Below, piece after piece: positions 5,902-9,094 of a stretch of DNA of 9,094 nt; the stretch's first letter is position 1; each line of letters opens with the position of its first letter. The stretch is from assembly GCA_017646225.1 (NCBI GenBank), contig JAGCMZ010000141.1, positions 1-9,094 on the forward strand, in the 5' to 3' direction. The translations under genes and the position numbers were made by a program. Source of the DNA: Paludibacteraceae bacterium. GTDB taxonomy: Bacteria; Bacteroidota; Bacteroidia; Bacteroidales; Paludibacteraceae. Below the pieces are notes generated by a model. That model ran no database searches and had not been told where the DNA came from. It saw only the letters and a list, made by a program, of their open reading frames with translations.

Positions 5902-7029
5902 TTATCCTTTTAAGCATTTTAGCATATCCTGGGCTGCCGTATCGGACGCAACGCTACTACCCAAGGTTTGCGCCATCTGTTCGTAATCATTTAATATGCG
6001 CTTTCTATAATCGGAATCGTTTAGCAAACAGCGCAACTCGCTGGCCAACGATTGTGCATGAAAGTGATGGCCTAACAGCTCTTTTACCACTTCTTTTTGA
6101 GCGATGATATTCACCAACGAAACCAACGGGATTTTAACCAACAAACGCAAAAGCGGCATGGCAATGCGCGAGGCTGTTATCTGGTAACACACCACTTGGG
6201 GCAAGCGAAATAGCCCTGTTTCGAGTGTAGCCGTTCCCGAATTGATAGCGCCTACCGTTGCATATTGAAGCAAGGGATAAGTTTGATCAAAGACCAATTT
6301 GATAGGCGAAGGCACATCTTTGTACAACGAAGGTGAAACGGCCGATGTAGCCGCCAACACCCATTGAACATCGCCAAAAGCAGCAAAATCCAGTTTGGCA
6401 AAAACACGCAAACTTGATTTAACCTCTTGTACTCTACTGCCAGGCAAAAGGGCTACAATGGGCTTATCGGTTAAGTTATTTTGTTGCAAAAACGCTTGAC
6501 GCGTAGGCAAACTATCTTGCGCCATACGAACGGTTTGCACCGATGGATTGCCAACATAAACAGCCTCTACTCCATGTTTGGCATAAAAGTCTACTTCAAA
6601 AGGGAATATGGCATAGATGCGATCTACGTACTTTTTGATTTGATGGATACGTTTTTCTTTCCATGCCCATATTTTGGGTGGAATATAATAGTAAACGGGT
6701 AACTTCAATACCGTTTTGACATACTGAGCTATTTTTAAATTGAACCCAGGATAATCTACCAGGATAACCGCATCGGGGTTATATGCGGCAATATCTTCTT
6801 TGCAATGTTTAATATTACGCAAAATAGCTGGCAAATGCGTTAGTACACGCAAAAAGCCCATTACGGCTGTATCGCGGTAATGACGCACCAACACCCCGCC
6901 CGCTGCCTGCATTTTATCGCCACCGTAGTAACGAAAATCGGCATCCGGATCTTGTGCTTTGAGCGAATGCATCAGATTGGCTGCATGCATATCGCCCGAT
7001 GGTTCGCCGGCTATTAAATAATATCGCAT
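5902..7029 (-). CDS. lpxB: Lipid-A-disaccharide synthase
   Basis: LpxB (GT19) joins UDP-2,3-diacylglucosamine to 2,3-diacylglucosamine-1-phosphate (lipid X), forming the lipid A disaccharide on the cytoplasmic face of the inner membrane. The 375-residue length is typical. Visible motifs are the N-terminal GEPSGDMHAANL (8-19), VDYPGFN with Asp92 at the position of the known catalytic Asp, YYIPPKIWAWKEKR in the middle, LPGSRVQEV in the C-terminal half, and an N-S-G-T-A-T-L-E-T segment in the nucleotide-binding lobe. The ATG at 7029 is chosen because MRYYLIAGEPSGD is the family N-terminus; the frame is open 22 codons further, but that part overlaps the upstream gene. It starts two bases after the stop of the small membrane protein gene, so translation is probably coupled. 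It is the last gene of the leftward operon, ending at the terminator at 5847-5881. Confidence 0.97.
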   Translation of the reverse strand: MRYYLIAGEPSGDMHAANLMHSLKAQDPDADFRYYGGDKMQAAGGVLVRHYRDTAVMGFLRVLTHLPAILRNIKHCKEDIAAYNPDAVILVDYPGFNLKIAQYVKTVLKLPVYYYIPPKIWAWKEKRIHQIKKYVDRIYAIFPFEVDFYAKHGVEAVYVGNPSVQTVRMAQDSLPTRQAFLQQNNLTDKPIVALLPGSRVQEVKSSLRVFAKLDFAAFGDVQWVLAATSAVSPSLYKDVPSPIKLVFDQTYPLLQYATVGAINSGTATLETGLFRLPQVVCYQITASRIAMPLLRLLVKIPLVSLVNIIAQKEVVKELLGHHFHAQSLASELRCLLNDSDYRKRILNDYEQMAQTLGSSVASDTAAQDMLKCLKG

Positions 7030-7031
7030 AT

Positions 7032-7310
7032 TTAGGTAAATAAATAAAACAACATGCACAAGTAGGGAGCTAACCCTAGCACACCACCTCGGCAAAAGGG
7101 AAAACTATCGGTTTTGTATCCCCAAAACAAGAAAATCAAATCGGGCAACATACAAAACAGCAAATACTGCATAAATACAGGGGCTTTCATCCACAAATGC
7201 ACCTCGCTAAGGGGCGCATGCGAAACGGCCGTCCAAGTGGCTAGAAAAACCAACAAGGGCAACAAAAAACAAATCAGAAAGCCTATCCAGATTTTATTTA
7301 ATTTCTTCAT
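7032..7310 (-). CDS. Small three-helix membrane protein between surE and lpxB, unknown function
   Basis: I do not recognise a named family for this 92-residue protein. It begins MKKLNKIWIGFLICFLLPLL and has three hydrophobic segments: about 7-27, 47-65 with a D-L-I-F-L-F-W-G-Y stretch, and 75-91. A K/D-containing turn lies between the second and third (GYKTDSFPFCRGG). It looks like an inner-membrane protein with almost no soluble part. The start at 7310 overlaps the end of surE by 17 bases and the stop lies two bases before the lpxB ATG, so it is wedged between two real genes and almost certainly translated with them. An upstream in-frame start at 7418 would lie wholly inside surE and is rejected. 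Small membrane proteins at this position are, as I recall, common in Bacteroidota; a role near lipid A or the envelope is only a guess from position. Confidence 0.8.
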   Translation of the reverse strand: MKKLNKIWIGFLICFLLPLLVFLATWTAVSHAPLSEVHLWMKAPVFMQYLLFCMLPDLIFLFWGYKTDSFPFCRGGVLGLAPYLCMLFYLFT

Positions 7311-8064
7311 TCCAATGCGATAATTGTTGTACAGTTGGATAATGCGTAAAATCAACCTGACAAGGCACAATGGCCACATAACCGTGGTCCATGGCATATT
7401 GATCGGTATCAACGGCATCGGGTTCCAGGTTAATAAACTCGCCCGTTAACCAATAGTAATTGTTACCACCAGGGTCTTGGCGGCATACAAAACGTTCGTT
7501 CCATCTGCCATAGCATTGACGGCACACGCGCATGCCTTTGAGTTGCTCGCCCAATGGGATGTTTACATTGAGGCAAATATCTTTGGGAAGACCTTCTTTG
7601 AGTACCTTCTCGGTAATGCGCACGGCATAACGAACCGCTTCCGAAAAATCGGCACGAGGGTCGTGACTGTCGAGCGAAAAGCCAATGGCAGGTATGCCCT
7701 CGGTACAGCCTTCAAACACCGCTCCCATGGTACCCGAATACAGCACATTGATGGCCGAATTGGTACCGTGATTGATGCCCGCCAAAATAAGGTCGGGTTG
7801 GCGATCCAAAATGGTGTACAAGGCAAGCTTTACACAGTCGCAAGGTGTTCCGTTGCAACGGTACATTTGCAAACCGTCTTTCTCCAAGTGCTTCCAAAAA
7901 CGCAAATGGGTATTTACAGTAATAGCACTTGACTGTGCCGAACGAGGGCCGTCAGGTGCTACTACCACAATATCGCCCAAAGGACGAACCGCATCTACTA
8001 GCGAGTGAATTCCTCTTGCTTCGATGCCGTCGTCATTGGTAATTAAAATAAGTGGTCTTTTCAT
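7294..8064 (-). CDS. surE: 5'/3'-nucleotidase SurE
   Basis: SurE is a metal-dependent cytoplasmic phosphatase acting on nucleoside 5'- and 3'-monophosphates and, in some species, on short polyphosphate. The 256-residue length is normal. The metal site is complete: N-D-D-G with Asp11-Asp12, Ser42 in PDGPRSAQSS, and Asn98 in LAGINHGTN. The YSGTMGAVFEG segment, conserved in the family, follows. Its start ATG overlaps the TGA of the ACT-domain gene by four bases (ATGA), and its 3' end overlaps the next gene by 17 bases, so it is translated as part of a tight operon. Both edges support the chosen start. Nothing is missing or unusual. Confidence 0.97.
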   Translation of the reverse strand: MKRPLILITNDDGIEARGIHSLVDAVRPLGDIVVVAPDGPRSAQSSAITVNTHLRFWKHLEKDGLQMYRCNGTPCDCVKLALYTILDRQPDLILAGINHGTNSAINVLYSGTMGAVFEGCTEGIPAIGFSLDSHDPRADFSEAVRYAVRITEKVLKEGLPKDICLNVNIPLGEQLKGMRVCRQCYGRWNERFVCRQDPGGNNYYWLTGEFINLEPDAVDTDQYAMDHGYVAIVPCQVDFTHYPTVQQLSHWNEEIK

Positions 8065-8456
8065 TGAATATTGTTTTGTTTCAATACATCAACGGCAGCT
8101 TCTAGGTTATCGGGACGGATAGCCACGCTCGCCGTATCGCCTTCCGAAAAGGCGTACATATACTCGATGTAAATATTAGCAGCTGCCAACAAATCCAACA
8201 CAGCATACAACGAACCAGGGGTATTGTCTACGTGCAAGGTCAAAACATCGGTCACCTTAACGGCAAAACCGTTTTCCTTTAAAATTTGATAGGCTTTATC
8301 GGTGTCCGATACCAATACGCGCAAAATGCCAAAATCGGTGTTATCGGCAATACTAAAAGCTTTCATGTTGATAGACGACTCGGACAAAATTTTTGCCACA
8401 TCGTTTAGTCGACCCGTTTTGTTTTCCAAAAAGATGGATAATTGTTTGGTTGTCAT
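8061..8456 (-). CDS. Tandem ACT-domain protein
   Basis: The 131 residues form two ACT domains in a row: about 4-65, beginning KQLSIFLENKTGRLNDVAKIL, and about 70-131, with LTLHVDNTPGSLYAVLDLL. Each has the beta-alpha-beta start with the G-R-L/G-S-L turn that binds amino acids in regulatory ACT domains. No catalytic domain is attached. Free-standing tandem ACT proteins of this size are commonly encoded beside phenylacetate-CoA ligase in Bacteroidota and other anaerobes, as here (19 bases downstream of the ligase gene). An aromatic amino acid or its acid product is a plausible ligand, but that is inference. The stop overlaps the surE start by four bases. Confidence 0.9.
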   Translation of the reverse strand: MTTKQLSIFLENKTGRLNDVAKILSESSINMKAFSIADNTDFGILRVLVSDTDKAYQILKENGFAVKVTDVLTLHVDNTPGSLYAVLDLLAAANIYIEYMYAFSEGDTASVAIRPDNLEAAVDVLKQNNIQ

Positions 8457-8475
8457 AAGTCTATCTGTTTAAAGG

Positions 8476-9094
8476 TTATTGAAATTTACGTTTATCCAAC
8501 ACACGTTTGGCTTTGCCTTGGCTGCGTTCAATAGAACGAGGTTCTGACAAAATAATGTTAGGCGATATGCCGATAACGCTTTGTAATTTGCTCACTACTT
8601 TCTTTTGCAACTTAATCATACCCTTCATATCGTCGGTGTAGTATTGTTCTTTTACCTCTACTTGGATATCGAAGGTATCGGTATTGTTGACACGATCCAC
8701 CGTGATAAAGAAGTGAGGTTCAACCTCTTCCATTTCGCAAAGAACAGCTTCTACTTGCGATGGGAACACGTTAACACCACGAATAATAAGCATATCGTCG
8801 CTACGACCCAAGATTTTTTCCATACGCACGGTAGTACGTCCGCATTGGCATTTGTCGTAGATAAGACGGGTAAGGTCGCGGGTACGGAAACGGATAAGTG
8901 GCATACCTTCTTTGGTAAGGGTGGTAAACACCAACTCGCCGGTAGAACCTTCTGGCAATGTTTCGCCTGTTTCGGGATCGATGATTTCTGGATAGAAATG
9001 GTCGTCGTGCAAGTGGGTTCCGCATTGGAATTCGCATTCGTGACCAACCCCAGGGCCGATAATCTCGGTCAAACCATAAATATCGTATGCTTTG
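8476..9094 (-). CDS. paaK: Phenylacetate-CoA ligase, C-terminal part (5' end outside window)
   Basis: The frame is open to the right edge, so the start and N-terminal half lie outside. The visible 206 residues begin within the adenylation core: KAYDIYGLTE, the conserved YGLTE block of this ANL-superfamily subfamily. They continue through FTTLTKEGMPLIRFRTRD, CQCGR (a Cys pair typical of the family), the hinge region GRSDDMLIIRGVNVFPSQVE, and the small C-terminal domain ending with a Lys/Arg-rich QGKAKRVLDKRKFQ tail. The enzyme activates phenylacetate or a related aryl acid with ATP and CoA, giving the aryl-CoA, AMP and pyrophosphate. In fermenting Bacteroidota it usually accompanies indolepyruvate ferredoxin oxidoreductase genes, which might lie to the right of the window. 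The TTG at 9072 is an internal Leu codon. Exact aryl acid preference cannot be judged. Confidence 0.94.
   Translation of the reverse strand, partial: KAYDIYGLTEIIGPGVGHECEFQCGTHLHDDHFYPEIIDPETGETLPEGSTGELVFTTLTKEGMPLIRFRTRDLTRLIYDKCQCGRTTVRMEKILGRSDDMLIIRGVNVFPSQVEAVLCEMEEVEPHFFITVDRVNNTDTFDIQVEVKEQYYTDDMKGMIKLQKKVVSKLQSVIGISPNIILSEPRSIERSQGKAKRVLDKRKFQ

Noticed and set aside
7030..7095. Upstream start for lpxB at 7095
   Set aside because: It lies within the small membrane protein gene; the family N-terminus MRYYLIAGEPSGD begins at 7029.
7311..7418. Upstream start for the small membrane protein at 7418
   Set aside because: The extra 36 codons lie wholly inside surE, and the start at 7310 gives a sensible membrane protein.
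7477..7932. 151-codon open frame antisense to surE
   Set aside because: It lies entirely opposite conserved SurE motifs and shows no domain or composition of a real protein.

Overview
The window looks like an ordinary, well-conserved chromosomal stretch from a member of the Bacteroidota, most likely Bacteroidales; the genus cannot be fixed from sequence alone. The signs are: start codons preceded by A-rich leaders rather than Shine-Dalgarno sequences, promoter-like TTTG...TAnnTTTG elements, a lipid A gene (so a Gram-negative envelope), a lipoprotein type I pullulanase with the Bacteroidota-style region IV, and the neighbour sets surE - small membrane protein - lpxB and ACT-domain protein - phenylacetate-CoA ligase. 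The nine complete genes and two edge-truncated genes fill almost all of the window. No tRNA, rRNA, CRISPR array, insertion sequence or phage gene is visible.

Layout: (1) The 3' part of an RluA-family pseudouridine synthase gene (+) enters from the left and meets the two-gene nfeD - SPFH/band-7 operon (-) at a shared 19-bp-stem bidirectional terminator, next to a small REP-like palindrome. (2) A divergent intergenic region (1937-2229) carries candidate Bacteroidota promoters in both directions. The promoter for the rightward gene is overlapped by a perfect 7-bp inverted repeat that could be an operator. (3) A rightward group follows: pulA (type I pullulanase lipoprotein), a short-form nif3 and a coiled-coil/zinc-ribbon gene. 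It ends at a second bidirectional terminator. (4) A leftward operon enters from the right edge: phenylacetate-CoA ligase (5' end outside the window), tandem-ACT protein, surE, a small three-helix membrane protein and lpxB. The junctions from the ACT gene to lpxB are very tight (4-nt overlap, 17-nt overlap, 2-nt gap).

The genes serve unrelated housekeeping or central functions: RNA modification, membrane-domain organisation, alpha-glucan breakdown, a conserved metal-protein pair of unsettled role, arylacetate activation, nucleotide dephosphorylation and lipid A synthesis. I found no convincing new system. The points most worth checking are the dyad over the pulA promoter, the unnamed membrane protein coupled between surE and lpxB, the Nif3 protein without its insert domain, and short tandem-repeat leaders in front of several genes.
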